Source: Sphingomonas sp. MA1305 (lineage in GTDB: Bacteria; Pseudomonadota; Alphaproteobacteria; Sphingomonadales; Sphingomonadaceae). Taken from it: 64,000 nucleotides of DNA. Below are positions 54,271-63,101 of the stretch, piece after piece. Position 1 is the first letter of the stretch; each line of letters begins with the position of its first letter. The DNA lies in contig NZ_RCVT01000006.1 of assembly GCF_016107325.1 (NCBI RefSeq), forward strand, positions 62,001 through 126,000, written 5' to 3'. Both the position numbers and the translations under genes were made by a program. The notes under the pieces are model-generated. The model had not been told where the DNA came from. It worked only from the letters and a program-made list of their open reading frames with translations, and searched no databases.

Positions 54271-55629
54271 ATGCGTATCATTGGGTTGGCGGTATTCGTC
54301 TTCTCCCTACCGCTTTTTTACGTCCTCATGAATGGATCGCCTGCGATCCGTCGTTATGGCTGGTTTGCGATCGGCTTGGCACCGTTCGTCATCGGCTATT
54401 TTCACCTTGAGGTGTCCATCGTATCGTGGGCGTTCTGGCCTGGATATGTGAAGGGCATAATTGTATCGCTGCTCGATTCCCTGTCGATCGCGATCCTGTT
54501 GACGACTCGTGCGGCGCCAGGAACGAAGTACTTGCTATTGGCCTATATCGGCTATTTCTTGGCAAGTGCTGTCGCAAGCCTGTTCGCGACACCGCTGGTG
54601 GCGTCCCTGATGTTCTCTTGGCAACTTGCGCGCGCAATCCTGGTCTTTGCCGCGGTAGCTCGTGTTGCTCGCCATCCTGAAGGCGCTAAGCAGATCATCG
54701 GTGGGCTATCTGCTGGTATTGCTTTCCAGGCGGTCTTTTCGATCATCCAACGCTTCGAGGGCGTTACGCAGGCGAGCGGGACGTTCGGCCACCAGAACCT
54801 GCTAGGGTTGGCAAGCCACTTCGCGTTGTTGCTGTCCCTGGCCTCCATGATGGCCGGGGATCGGCGATGGTTGCCGGTAATCGGTGTTGTCGGAGGTGGT
54901 ATCGCCGTCATGCTGACCGGATCACGTGCGACGACCGGCTTGGCCGGTGCGGGCCTGGTTGCCCTCGTCATCTTGTCGCTGCTCCGTCACCGTACAGCGT
55001 TCAAGATGCGGGTTGCGGGGATCGGCTTTGCCGTTCTGCTCGTCGGGGCACCGGTTGCCCTTTTCACCCTACAACATCGGTTTGCGGTACAGTCCGATAG
55101 CGGGGACTATGACGAACGGCGTGCGTTCGAAACCGCGGCGCGTGCGATGTGGGCGGACCATCCGATGGGAGTTGGAGCCAATCAATATGTGGTGAAGGCG
55201 AATACGGGCGGGTATTCCAATCGTGCCGGTGTCGCTTGGGTATCCGCGTCACGGAACGCCAACGTTCACAACACCTATCTGCTGATCGGCGCCGAGACCG
55301 GATACCTCGGCCTCGTCAGCTTCCTTGTGCTATTCGGACTGGCGATCGTGTCGGCGCTGCGCCTGGCTTGGTCGCGCCCGCGTCGTCCTAATGGTGAAAT
55401 CGCGCTCGGCGCAGCGGTGACGCTGATCGTCGTAGCGCTGCACTGCCTGTACGAATGGGTGTTCGTCACCTGGATCATCCAGTATCTCTTCGCGATCACG
55501 TTGGGCCTGATTGCAGGACTAAGTGCCGAGCGGCGCACCACCCTGCGCCGTCGCCGGGAGCATCATGATCCCGGCGCTACGCCGGAAGGCATGACGGCAT
55601 CATCTGTCGCCCTGCCTCGACCAGCATGA
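54271..55629 (+). CDS. O-antigen ligase/polymerase-family protein (1)
   Basis: About 452 residues with 11-12 helices. FGHQNLLGLASHFALLLSLA and LTGSRATTGLAGAG are typical of the Wzy_C/O-antigen ligase family, and a periplasmic loop (about 290-340) has ANVHNTYLLIGAETGYLG with a conserved His (VHN). It joins glycan repeats or attaches glycan to a periplasmic acceptor. A TTG at 54259 opens the frame; GTG 54268 or ATG 54271 are better. It is followed by a convergent flippase gene. Confidence 0.85.
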   Translation: MRIIGLAVFVFSLPLFYVLMNGSPAIRRYGWFAIGLAPFVIGYFHLEVSIVSWAFWPGYVKGIIVSLLDSLSIAILLTTRAAPGTKYLLLAYIGYFLASAVASLFATPLVASLMFSWQLARAILVFAAVARVARHPEGAKQIIGGLSAGIAFQAVFSIIQRFEGVTQASGTFGHQNLLGLASHFALLLSLASMMAGDRRWLPVIGVVGGGIAVMLTGSRATTGLAGAGLVALVILSLLRHRTAFKMRVAGIGFAVLLVGAPVALFTLQHRFAVQSDSGDYDERRAFETAARAMWADHPMGVGANQYVVKANTGGYSNRAGVAWVSASRNANVHNTYLLIGAETGYLGLVSFLVLFGLAIVSALRLAWSRPRRPNGEIALGAAVTLIVVALHCLYEWVFVTWIIQYLFAITLGLIAGLSAERRTTLRRRREHHDPGATPEGMTASSVALPRPA

Positions 55630-55649
55630 TCGGCTGCGAGGCACGCCGG

Positions 55650-57116
55650 TTATCCGTGCAGTTCCATGCCATAGTTCCACCAGACGGAGAGCGACGGTAC
55701 TAGGCCGACCGCGGTGAACAGCACGCGCCAGCCGACGATCATCGCCGCGATCGCCAGCGTCAGCAACACATCCTGACGGAGGAAGGATACGCCCCGCGCG
55801 CGCTGCGACAGGGTCTGAAAGGCGTACCGGATGAAGTCCGCCGATGCGATCACGAACAAGGCGGCGACCATGCCGTCATAATGGAGCGCGATCGGCAGGC
55901 CTGCGCAGGTGAAGAGGAACTTCGCACAATTGGCCAGCGCGGTCTGAGCGGGTCGCTGTGTGCCCATCAGCACCGCGTCTCCCAACGTTGCCAAGATTGA
56001 AAACCAGATGCTGGCGAGCAGGACGGGCAGCATGAACGCCGCAGCATGATAACGCGGGTCGTAGAGTAGCAGGATAATCCGGTCGGATCCTGCAGCAGCG
56101 ATGCTTAATCCGCCGGCGATCAGCAGCAGCAGGCGTCCACGCGCAGGCGCCAGGATCTGGCGGAGCGCCACACCATCCTGTCGCGTCGCGGCGATCTTAG
56201 GATAGATGATCATGTCGCCAATGCGCTGGACCAACTGTCCCGCCGCATCCGAGAAGGTGCGGGCGACGCCATAGATCCCTAATATGGCGAACGGCACCGC
56301 CTTGGCAAAGTAGAGGCGGTCATAATTCATCGCCAAGAAGTAGATCAAAGAGGATAGAAAGACCCATTTCCCGAACGACGTGATTTGCCCGACGCAGCGC
56401 CGGTCGAGTCGTAGCTTCAGGACGCCGCGTGGCATTAAGATATGCGTGACGATCGTCTGCAGCGTTGATGTAAAAATGAGACCAATAAACAAGGCCCAGA
56501 TTGTCGGGGTATAGAGCGCCAGTCCGACATTGATGACGAGGGACCCCGTGGCCAGAAAAATATCGGACAGAGCGTAGGTTCTCACCTCGCCATGCTTGAG
56601 CATCAGAAAACGAGATGGTGCTTGGAGACCGGACAGGATGAACAGAATGGACATCAACGGTACAAGCACGGTCAGTTCGGGGCGATCATAAATCCGCACG
56701 ACCGGCCCAGCGAACACTAGGGCCAATAGACCCAAGACAAATCCGCGGATCACTTGCAGCGTAAAAGCGGTGTTGAAGAACGTCGGTTCGTCGCCGCGCG
56801 GGTTGCTGATGATATTGTGCGAGATGCCGATGTCCGACAACAGCTCGAGGCCGGTACGCAACGTGTTGATGATCAGCATGATGCCGAACAGCTGCGGTGC
56901 GAGCAGCTTGGCGAGAACGACATTGGTGGCGAGGCGCATGACCTGACTGAAGGCGTAGGATCCCGTCACCCATCCGACCTGCTGCAGCGCCGCGATCCGT
57001 GGGATGCGGGCCAGTATTCGGGCGAACCAGCGCGGCGGGATCGTGTCGTCTGCAGGGGGGGCAACGATTTCCGCGGCACCATCGCTGCCGATCGCGCCGC
57101 TCGGTTCCTGTGTCAT
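55650..57116 (-). CDS. Oligosaccharide flippase (Wzx-like, second copy)
   Basis: 488 residues with about 12-14 helices. The first helix region contains WVTGSYAFSQVMRLATNVVLAKLL, of the polysaccharide biosynthesis/MVF type (core part SYAFSQVMRLATNVVLAKLL). A Pro/Ser-rich 40-residue N-terminus is cytoplasmic. It moves the lipid-linked repeat unit to the periplasm. It is the second such protein; its partner polymerase is probably one of the flanking ligase-like genes. Confidence 0.87.
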   Translation of the reverse strand: MTQEPSGAIGSDGAAEIVAPPADDTIPPRWFARILARIPRIAALQQVGWVTGSYAFSQVMRLATNVVLAKLLAPQLFGIMLIINTLRTGLELLSDIGISHNIISNPRGDEPTFFNTAFTLQVIRGFVLGLLALVFAGPVVRIYDRPELTVLVPLMSILFILSGLQAPSRFLMLKHGEVRTYALSDIFLATGSLVINVGLALYTPTIWALFIGLIFTSTLQTIVTHILMPRGVLKLRLDRRCVGQITSFGKWVFLSSLIYFLAMNYDRLYFAKAVPFAILGIYGVARTFSDAAGQLVQRIGDMIIYPKIAATRQDGVALRQILAPARGRLLLLIAGGLSIAAAGSDRIILLLYDPRYHAAAFMLPVLLASIWFSILATLGDAVLMGTQRPAQTALANCAKFLFTCAGLPIALHYDGMVAALFVIASADFIRYAFQTLSQRARGVSFLRQDVLLTLAIAAMIVGWRVLFTAVGLVPSLSVWWNYGMELHG

Positions 57117-57224
57117 GATGGTCGCCGCACTCCGCAGGTCATGCCGGACGGATGTCGCCTGCCTATCTGCCCCTATCCGTCGCGGGATACGTCGGCAAGC
57201 CGCCGGGCAACGATGCCCTTTGGC

Positions 57225-57713
57225 TCACACCTTGTTGGTCCTGGACGCAAAGATGGCGATAGCCATGATTGTCAGGGCTCCCCCGCCCCATAGCCAGCCG
57301 ATGACCATCATCGGCCCCATTTTCATGCCGAGGAAAGCATCAACGGCATGGACGGACAAGGCCTGGACACAGAATAGAGCGATCATCGCAAGCGTCGTCA
57401 GGGCGGCCCACCGCCGCGCACCATGTCGGGTGTACACAATCCATAGACCAAGACCGGTGAAGATCGACGCACCGAATGCGGTGATCACAAGCTGAAGGGA
57501 CAGGTGATCGCCATATAAGCCCTCCTTCATCAGGGCCGTGCGCACCCGGTCATGGACCAGCCAATGCAAGCCGGTCGCAATGACCATCGCCATGACGGCG
57601 AGCAGCACGGCGATGATCAACCAGTCCCGCCGGCGTAGCGACCCGGCCGCGATCGCGCTGACGAGCAAGGCCAGGATGCCAAACGAGTTGGTGTTTGCGA
57701 TCAAATCGGTCAT
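57225..57713 (-). CDS. Small polytopic membrane protein
   Basis: 162 residues, with four or five helices (for example WLIIAVLLAVMAMVIATGL and MMVIGWLWGGGALTIMAIAI). No family was recognised. It lies upstream of the flippase on the same strand (108 bases) and diverges from the second ligase-like gene. The length and clear helix pattern argue it is real. Confidence 0.6.
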   Translation of the reverse strand: MTDLIANTNSFGILALLVSAIAAGSLRRRDWLIIAVLLAVMAMVIATGLHWLVHDRVRTALMKEGLYGDHLSLQLVITAFGASIFTGLGLWIVYTRHGARRWAALTTLAMIALFCVQALSVHAVDAFLGMKMGPMMVIGWLWGGGALTIMAIAIFASRTNKV

Positions 57714-57806
57714 GGCATTGGCTTAGCGCCCCGACGCGATCCGACCAGCGCTGTAATAGTGTCGGGCCTGTTACTTTCCGGGAGGCGTCCTCTGTCCGCG
57801 CCATCA

Positions 57807-59138
57807 ATGATCTACATCGCCTATGCAGTGCTGGCCTGCATCCTGTTCTGCATAATGCCGGTCCGAGCCGCGATCGTCGCGACCTATGTCGGCGGCTGGC
57901 TGGTGCTGCCGGTCGGCAGCTATGCGGCCTATCGGTCGGGCTTCACCATCGAACTGATCGGGACGATGCTGCCTGCCCCGGCAATGCTGCTCAACAAGAG
58001 CTGGGTGGTGGCCATTGTCCCCCTGGTCCTTGCGACGATCCGGGCGCCGCGTGCCTGGCTGGCCTGGCGGCCGGGGCCGATCGACCTGCCGGTGTTGATC
58101 TTCTGCCTGTGGCCGTTGCCGGCCGGCATCGCCGCGGCCGCGCCATCGCCCGCACCGATCGTCGCCTGCGCCTATCTCATGGCGATCTGGGCTGCACCCT
58201 GGCTGCTGGCGCGGATCTATCTGGACGATGCGGCAGGGCGGATCGCGCTCGCCAAGGCCCTGTCGTTCGGCGCGCTGGCGATCGCGCCCTTCGCGCTGGC
58301 CGAGGGCATCGCCGGACCGTTCCTGTATCCGCTCGTCTACGGCCCCCATCCGTATATCGCCGACGGGGTCGACCGCTACATCGGATTCCGGCCGCTGCTG
58401 ATGTTCGAGGACGGCAATCAATATGGCATCTTCGTCGCGCTCGCGGCGCTCTGCGCGATCGCGCTGTGGCGACAGGGCGGCAACCGCGTGCAGGCCGTCC
58501 ATGCCGTCATCGTCACCGGCCTGGCAATCCTGTCGCAATCCGCCGGGGCGATCCTGCTGATGCTGGCCGGCGCATTCGTGCTGCTGGCACCGGTCCGTAC
58601 GCGCGATCTTCGGCGTGCGGCGATCGCCGTCGCGGCACTGTGCGTGATCGTCGCACCCCTGTATGTTTCGGGCGCGCTGCCGATCGAGCGGCTCGTCCGC
58701 CATACCGCCCCCGGCCAGAAGTTGCTGGCGGTGGTGCGGGCGACCGGCCGGGGATCGATCGCCTGGCGCGTCTCGCAGGATCAGAAGGTCGCCGGCCTGA
58801 TCCGGCAGCATCCGGTCGTCGGCACGTCGCGCTGGGACTGGTGGCGCCCCAGCCAGACCCGGCCGTGGAATCTGGCATTGCTGATCGTCGGGCAATTCGG
58901 CGTGATCGCCTTCGGCCTCGCCGCATGGATTCTCGGCTACGGCAGCATCCGCCTGCTGGCACGGCGTGACCGATACGGGATTGTCGAACAGGGGCTGGCC
59001 CTGGTCACCATGCTGGCGGCGCTGGACGCGCTGCTCAACGCCTTTGTCTTCGTCCCGGCATTGCTGGCGGCTGGTGCGATTGCAGCAGGACGCCGGCCCC
59101 TGACAGCGAAGCGGCGCGACCCGCAGCGGGCGCGATAG
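57807..59138 (+). CDS. O-antigen ligase/polymerase-family protein (2)
   Basis: About 443 residues with about 11 helices. FRPLLMFEDGNQYGIFVALAAL and SQSAGAILLMLAGAFVLL correspond to the conserved core of O-antigen polymerase/ligase-type proteins; VGTSRWDWW lies in the large loop. The open frame starts at GTG 57759, but ATG 57807 (MIYIAYAV) starts at the first helix. Together with the protein at 54271 there are two candidates for polymerase and ligase of the right-hand pathway. Confidence 0.75.
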   Translation: MIYIAYAVLACILFCIMPVRAAIVATYVGGWLVLPVGSYAAYRSGFTIELIGTMLPAPAMLLNKSWVVAIVPLVLATIRAPRAWLAWRPGPIDLPVLIFCLWPLPAGIAAAAPSPAPIVACAYLMAIWAAPWLLARIYLDDAAGRIALAKALSFGALAIAPFALAEGIAGPFLYPLVYGPHPYIADGVDRYIGFRPLLMFEDGNQYGIFVALAALCAIALWRQGGNRVQAVHAVIVTGLAILSQSAGAILLMLAGAFVLLAPVRTRDLRRAAIAVAALCVIVAPLYVSGALPIERLVRHTAPGQKLLAVVRATGRGSIAWRVSQDQKVAGLIRQHPVVGTSRWDWWRPSQTRPWNLALLIVGQFGVIAFGLAAWILGYGSIRLLARRDRYGIVEQGLALVTMLAALDALLNAFVFVPALLAAGAIAAGRRPLTAKRRDPQRAR

Positions 59139-59163
59139 CCCGCCACCGGTCGCGCCATCGCGC

Positions 59164-60393
59164 TCAGGCCGCCGCGAAGCGCACGGCGGTCCGGCGACGC
59201 CGATAGCGCATGGCTCCGCCGATCACGCCGAAGCCCAGGATCATCTGCAGCCACACCGCCGGTTCCGGCACCGCGGCCAGCGCCGAGAAGGAACGATAGG
59301 CGTCCGCGGTGCTGAAGCGGTAGTTGCTGTTGGCGAGGACGTCGAAGCCGACATTGTAGCCGATCGCGTCATAGGCGGCGAGGTCGAGCGCGGTCACCTC
59401 CTGCATCTGGCCGTAGGCCGAGGTCGGGTCGAGAATGCCGAGCTGCGGCACACCGAATGCACTGTCCTTCCAATGCGATGCCTGGCGGCCGTCGCCATTG
59501 GCGACGCCGGTGGAGAAGCGCGAGTCGCCGAACAGCTGGGTCTGTCCGCCGTCGATCGAGAAATAGGGCGTGCCCTGCGTCGACCAGTCGAGCGTGCCCG
59601 GCTTGCCATAACGGAACAGGTCGAGCTGGCTGGCGACGACATAGTTTTCGAGGCCACCGGTGACGCGGTTGGCGGCGCCGGGCGCCGTATAGGCGTCATA
59701 GGTGTCGACGCCGCTGACGAAGCCGAGCGCGTGGCCGATCTCGTGGATCGCGACACCGATGAAATCGATGGCGTTGGCGGCGATGCCGTTGGTCGGATCG
59801 AAGTCGAAATTATATTCGTTGCTGAACGTGATCGAGCCGTCGGAGGCGGCATAGTTGACCGCATTGCCGTTGACGTCGGTGGTGATGCCGAGCGCTTTGG
59901 CGCTGGCCTTGGTGACGGCCAACGTGGAATTGTTGATCGAGCCGTCATTGTCGGTGCGGGTCGCGGTGTCGACGTAGCCGTTGCGCTGCGCGTTGAGTGC
60001 ATTGGTGGTCACCGAAACCGCGCCGAAGCCGTCGCCGAGCACGCTGGCGCCGAGCGGCGACAGATTGGCAACCGCGGTGCGATCCAGCGCGCTGGTCGCA
60101 TCGGCGGCAAGGGCCGCATAGCCCTGGGTCATCGACAGCAGCGTGCGCGTGCTGCCGGTCGAGCCCAGGACGTTGGGCGCGAGCGCGCGGAAGCCGATGT
60201 CGAGATTGATGACCGCATCGTCCCGCAGCACCGAACTCCAGTAGAGCGTGGCGATATTGAACCCGATCCGTGCCTGGGTCCCATCCCCTGCACCGCCCGT
60301 GTTGTTCAGCACGAACGTCACGGCCTGGGCCGGCATGCTGACCGCTGTCGCCGACAGGACAATCGCGCTTGCGAAATAACGCATCTTCTTCAT
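59164..60393 (-). CDS. PEP-CTERM metalloprotease
   Basis: 409 residues. Signal peptide (cleavage after PAQA), then a domain with the zincin motif AIHEIGHALGFVSG (HExxHxxGF, about residues 210-222), and a sorting end VPEPAVWLQMILGFG with a helix and RYRRRR. The signal has L instead of A after the W, a variant of the PEPxxWA form. It resembles a family of PEP-CTERM-anchored metalloproteases in sphingomonads. It would be a surface-tethered protease, able to cut matrix or other sorted proteins. GGGGGA is 6 bases before the ATG. A CtrA-like site lies 82-96 bases upstream. Confidence 0.88.
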   Translation of the reverse strand: MKKMRYFASAIVLSATAVSMPAQAVTFVLNNTGGAGDGTQARIGFNIATLYWSSVLRDDAVINLDIGFRALAPNVLGSTGSTRTLLSMTQGYAALAADATSALDRTAVANLSPLGASVLGDGFGAVSVTTNALNAQRNGYVDTATRTDNDGSINNSTLAVTKASAKALGITTDVNGNAVNYAASDGSITFSNEYNFDFDPTNGIAANAIDFIGVAIHEIGHALGFVSGVDTYDAYTAPGAANRVTGGLENYVVASQLDLFRYGKPGTLDWSTQGTPYFSIDGGQTQLFGDSRFSTGVANGDGRQASHWKDSAFGVPQLGILDPTSAYGQMQEVTALDLAAYDAIGYNVGFDVLANSNYRFSTADAYRSFSALAAVPEPAVWLQMILGFGVIGGAMRYRRRRTAVRFAAA

Positions 60394-60474
60394 GGATTTC
60401 CCCCGATTGCCGGATCGTCGCCACTCGTGTCGCGATCGATTGGTAAGCCATGGTGTCTGGCCAAGGCCCATCGG

Positions 60475-60489
60475 TCAATCCCGCGTTAA
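60475..60489 (-). promoter_or_regulatory. CtrA-like box before metalloprotease gene
   Basis: On the minus strand, TTAA-N7-TTGACC (TTAACGCGGGATTGACC), one mismatch to TTAA-N7-TTAA, 82-96 bases upstream of the ATG at 60393. Confidence 0.45.
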
Positions 60490-60790
60490 CGATAGTTCGA
60501 AACCATAGGGGTAAGGCGCCACGCCATCACCACACCTGTCCAATTTTGGTACAACCGCTCCGATGGGTCGAAGGGCATGGAGAGGTGCTGTCTTCCGCGT
60601 AAGGCAGATGCGTCAAAACAGCCTTTCCTCATCCATCGGCAGTGATTGGTTGTCAGCTTCGAGGTGTCGATGCGTTTCGACTGCCTCGACTGCACTTCTA
60701 AGTCATGGGCAAAAGAAATCCGTTGCGGGGTCGCAACAACATCAAAGTGTTTTGAACTGGGATGTGTCGGAAGTGGATATGTAAGTGGTG

Positions 60791-60816
60791 TTGACTCACT
60801 GATTGTCTTTAATAAT
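60791..60816 (+). promoter_or_regulatory. Possible sigma-70-type promoter
   Basis: TTGACT at 60791-60796 and AATAAT at 60811-60816, about 15 bases apart, shortly before the start at 60841. The spacing is a little shorter than optimal. Confidence 0.4.
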
Positions 60817-60840
60817 GCAAAGTTAATCAGGAGAGGAACC

Positions 60841-61629
60841 ATGTCCATTCGTACCATCATGCTCGGCGCAGCCGCTGTGCTCGCCACCGTGTCTCCCGCC
60901 TATGCGGGCACCGTCATCGTCAATTCGGTGTCGGGTCTGCCGACGGCGACGACGTTCGGGACCCTGCCGGGCGAGAACACCGGGGGCGGCACCGCCGCGG
61001 TCACCACCACGGCCGCGCGGTCGGGCAACGGCTCGCTCGAGATGACCGGGGATCGCACCCGCACCCAGGTCGGCATCCAATATGCGCCGTTCACCACCAA
61101 CCTTGGCGCGCTGGCCAATGTCACCGGCCTGACCTTCGACTGGCGCATCGCCGGTGATTCCACCAACCCGTACAATGCCGACTATACGCCGGCGCTGCGG
61201 CTGTTGATCCAGGACGGCGCGACCCGCAAGGAGCTGATCTGGGAAGGCGCATACAACGGCACCTACGGCAACACCGCCCGTGACACCTGGTACAGCTCGT
61301 CGGTCAACGACCTGTTCTACATCACCGGCGGCAGCGTCAACGCCGGCCAGACGATCGCCCAATGGGCCAGCCAGCTGACCGGCGCGACCGTGTCGGGCTT
61401 CTCGGTGGGCGTCGGCAGCGGCGCGACCACCGGCTATCACGCCTTCGCCGACAATGTGACGCTGAGCACGACGGGCGGCAGCACCACCTACAATTTCGAG
61501 GCGGCCACCGGTGCGGTGCCCGAGCCCGCCACCTGGGCGATGATGATCCTCGGCATGGGGGCGGTCGGCTTCATGCTGCGCTCGGCCAAGCGCCGGTCGC
61601 AGACCGGCCTGCGCGCCGCCATCGCCTGA
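60841..61629 (+). CDS. PEPxxWA-CTERM sorted protein (5)
   Basis: 262 residues. A signal peptide (cleavage after SPAYA) precedes a beta-sandwich-like mature region, and the end reads VPEPATWAMMILGMG, helix, RSAKRRS. No domain was assigned; the pattern of many Gly/Thr/Asn and a DWRIAGDSTN stretch suggests a lectin-like or jelly-roll fold, which is weak inference. AGGAGAGGAACC precedes the ATG. The long upstream frame to 60646 is not used. A strong hairpin follows. Confidence 0.88.
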   Translation: MSIRTIMLGAAAVLATVSPAYAGTVIVNSVSGLPTATTFGTLPGENTGGGTAAVTTTAARSGNGSLEMTGDRTRTQVGIQYAPFTTNLGALANVTGLTFDWRIAGDSTNPYNADYTPALRLLIQDGATRKELIWEGAYNGTYGNTARDTWYSSSVNDLFYITGGSVNAGQTIAQWASQLTGATVSGFSVGVGSGATTGYHAFADNVTLSTTGGSTTYNFEAATGAVPEPATWAMMILGMGAVGFMLRSAKRRSQTGLRAAIA

Positions 61630-61649
61630 CACCGGCCGGCTTTGGCAAC

Positions 61650-61681
61650 GACGCCGTCGTCCCCGCGGGGACGACGGCGTT
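61650..61681 (+). terminator. Hairpin terminator after PEP-CTERM gene
   Basis: ACGCCGTCGTCCCC and GGGGACGACGGCGT, a 14-bp stem with a minimal loop, about 20 bases after the stop. Followed by TCGTCTGTCT rather than a T run. Confidence 0.7.
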
Positions 61682-61720
61682 CGTCTGTCTGCAGCCCGGG
61701 TGTTGCCCGAACGACCCCCC

Positions 61721-63061
61721 CTATTTCGGCAGGATCAGCACCAGCGGCACGCGCAGCACGGTGCGCACGTCGGCGGCATCGTCGGTCGCGCCGACCTCGA
61801 CCGACCAGTTGATGCTGGCGCGGTCGGTCGCGCGATAGGTGATGCCGAACAGCAATCGGGCGAGCTGCAGATCGCGCGACGTGCTCTCGAACGATGCCGG
61901 GTCGTTCGGGCCGGGAGCGAGGAGCGAGGTGCGGGTGCGGGTGCCGAATGCCCAGGTATGCGCATAGCCGAGGTTGATCGAGGTGCGCTCGTTGAGCGAG
62001 ATGCCGATGCCGGCGCTGAACGACAAGGCATCGCCCGGCTTGACGTAATTGATCCGCACCGGCGGGATCTGGGTGTCGACGCTCTTGCCGAAATTGCGGG
62101 TGTAGCCGATCGTGCCGAACAGCACCGCGGGATCGCTGGGCAGGATCGCGGTGATGCTGGGTGACACGCCCCAGAAGCCCGCCCCCGTCGCCGCCCGTGT
62201 CGCCTCGCCCGTCGCCAGCCTCGGCACGGCGAAGGGGTCGCTGCCGGTCGGCGCGACGACCTGAAGGTTGCCGACCAGATAGGGCAGGCCGCGCCGCCCG
62301 GTCAGGATCTGGTAGCGCGCCGACAGTTCGACGTCGCCGATGCCGCTGCCGCGGGCCGAGCTGTCGATCTCGCGCGCGGCATCGTTGTTGGTGCTGCCCT
62401 GCACCGGCACCAGCACCGACGTGTCCCAGCGCTGCACCAGCGGCACCCGCACGCCGAGTTCGAGCCGGTCAGTGACGCCGTAGCGCGCCGCCAGCGACTC
62501 GGTGATGATGTCCTGGCGGCTTTCGTTGATGTTGAATTCGCCGACCAGCACCGATTCGACGACCTCGATGCCGCGGAACAGCGCGCGGTTGCGGTCGGCG
62601 CGCGCATAGTCGAGCTGCAATTCGCCGGTCAGCTGGCCCTTGCGCGTGACGACGCTGCCCTCGCTGCCCAGCACCGCCACTTCGGGCGGGCGGTCGTGAT
62701 CGGCGGGACGCGTGCCGACGCTCTCGATCGGCGCCGGCCGCGGTGACGGCACCGCGGCGACGATCGTCGCCGGATCGCCCGGCGTGCTCGCCGCACTCGC
62801 CTGGGCGACCGCCGAGGGCGGCTGGAGTGAGGCGGTGCCGACGGGCGGCGCGCCCGCCGCACCGACCCGCGCCTCGAGCGCGGCGAGGCGCGCCTCCTGC
62901 GCCTCGAGCTGCCGGCGCTGCGCCGCGATCTCGGCGCGCGCCGCGTCGAGGTCGCGCTGCAGCGCGGCGGTGGTCGGGCGCTGCGCCGGCGTCTGGGCTT
63001 GCGCCACCGCCGGCGACAGGATGGTCGAGGCGATCAGCGCTGCCCGCCACACCGCCGTCAT
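61721..63061 (-). CDS. Outer-membrane barrel with N-terminal coiled coil, FapF-like
   Basis: 446 residues. Signal peptide (cleavage after VAQAQ), then a coiled coil (ALQRDLDAARAEIAAQRRQ and following heptads, about residues 32-68), an Ala/Pro linker and a 12-strand-type barrel (about 130-446) similar to the phenol-degradation-type transporter barrels. This order (coiled coil, linker, barrel, about 430 residues) is that of FapF, the pore of the functional-amyloid export system in Pseudomonas. It is the last gene of the operon. The homology is by architecture, not by a recognised sequence match. Confidence 0.7.
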   Translation of the reverse strand: MTAVWRAALIASTILSPAVAQAQTPAQRPTTAALQRDLDAARAEIAAQRRQLEAQEARLAALEARVGAAGAPPVGTASLQPPSAVAQASAASTPGDPATIVAAVPSPRPAPIESVGTRPADHDRPPEVAVLGSEGSVVTRKGQLTGELQLDYARADRNRALFRGIEVVESVLVGEFNINESRQDIITESLAARYGVTDRLELGVRVPLVQRWDTSVLVPVQGSTNNDAAREIDSSARGSGIGDVELSARYQILTGRRGLPYLVGNLQVVAPTGSDPFAVPRLATGEATRAATGAGFWGVSPSITAILPSDPAVLFGTIGYTRNFGKSVDTQIPPVRINYVKPGDALSFSAGIGISLNERTSINLGYAHTWAFGTRTRTSLLAPGPNDPASFESTSRDLQLARLLFGITYRATDRASINWSVEVGATDDAADVRTVLRVPLVLILPK

Positions 63062-63101
63062 CGTGCGTCCCTCGGCATCGTCATTGCCCCTCCCTGTTTG
63101 C

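Larger units (their letters stand above)
60394..60840. other. Divergent gap between two PEP-CTERM genes
   Basis: 447 bases. It holds a CtrA-like box near the left gene and a possible promoter near the right gene. The middle shows no gene or clear structure. Confidence 0.4.

Noticed and set aside
57695..58969. A 424-codon plus-strand frame over the second ligase-like gene
   Set aside because: Arg/Ala/Gly-rich shadow; the other frame gives regular membrane helices.
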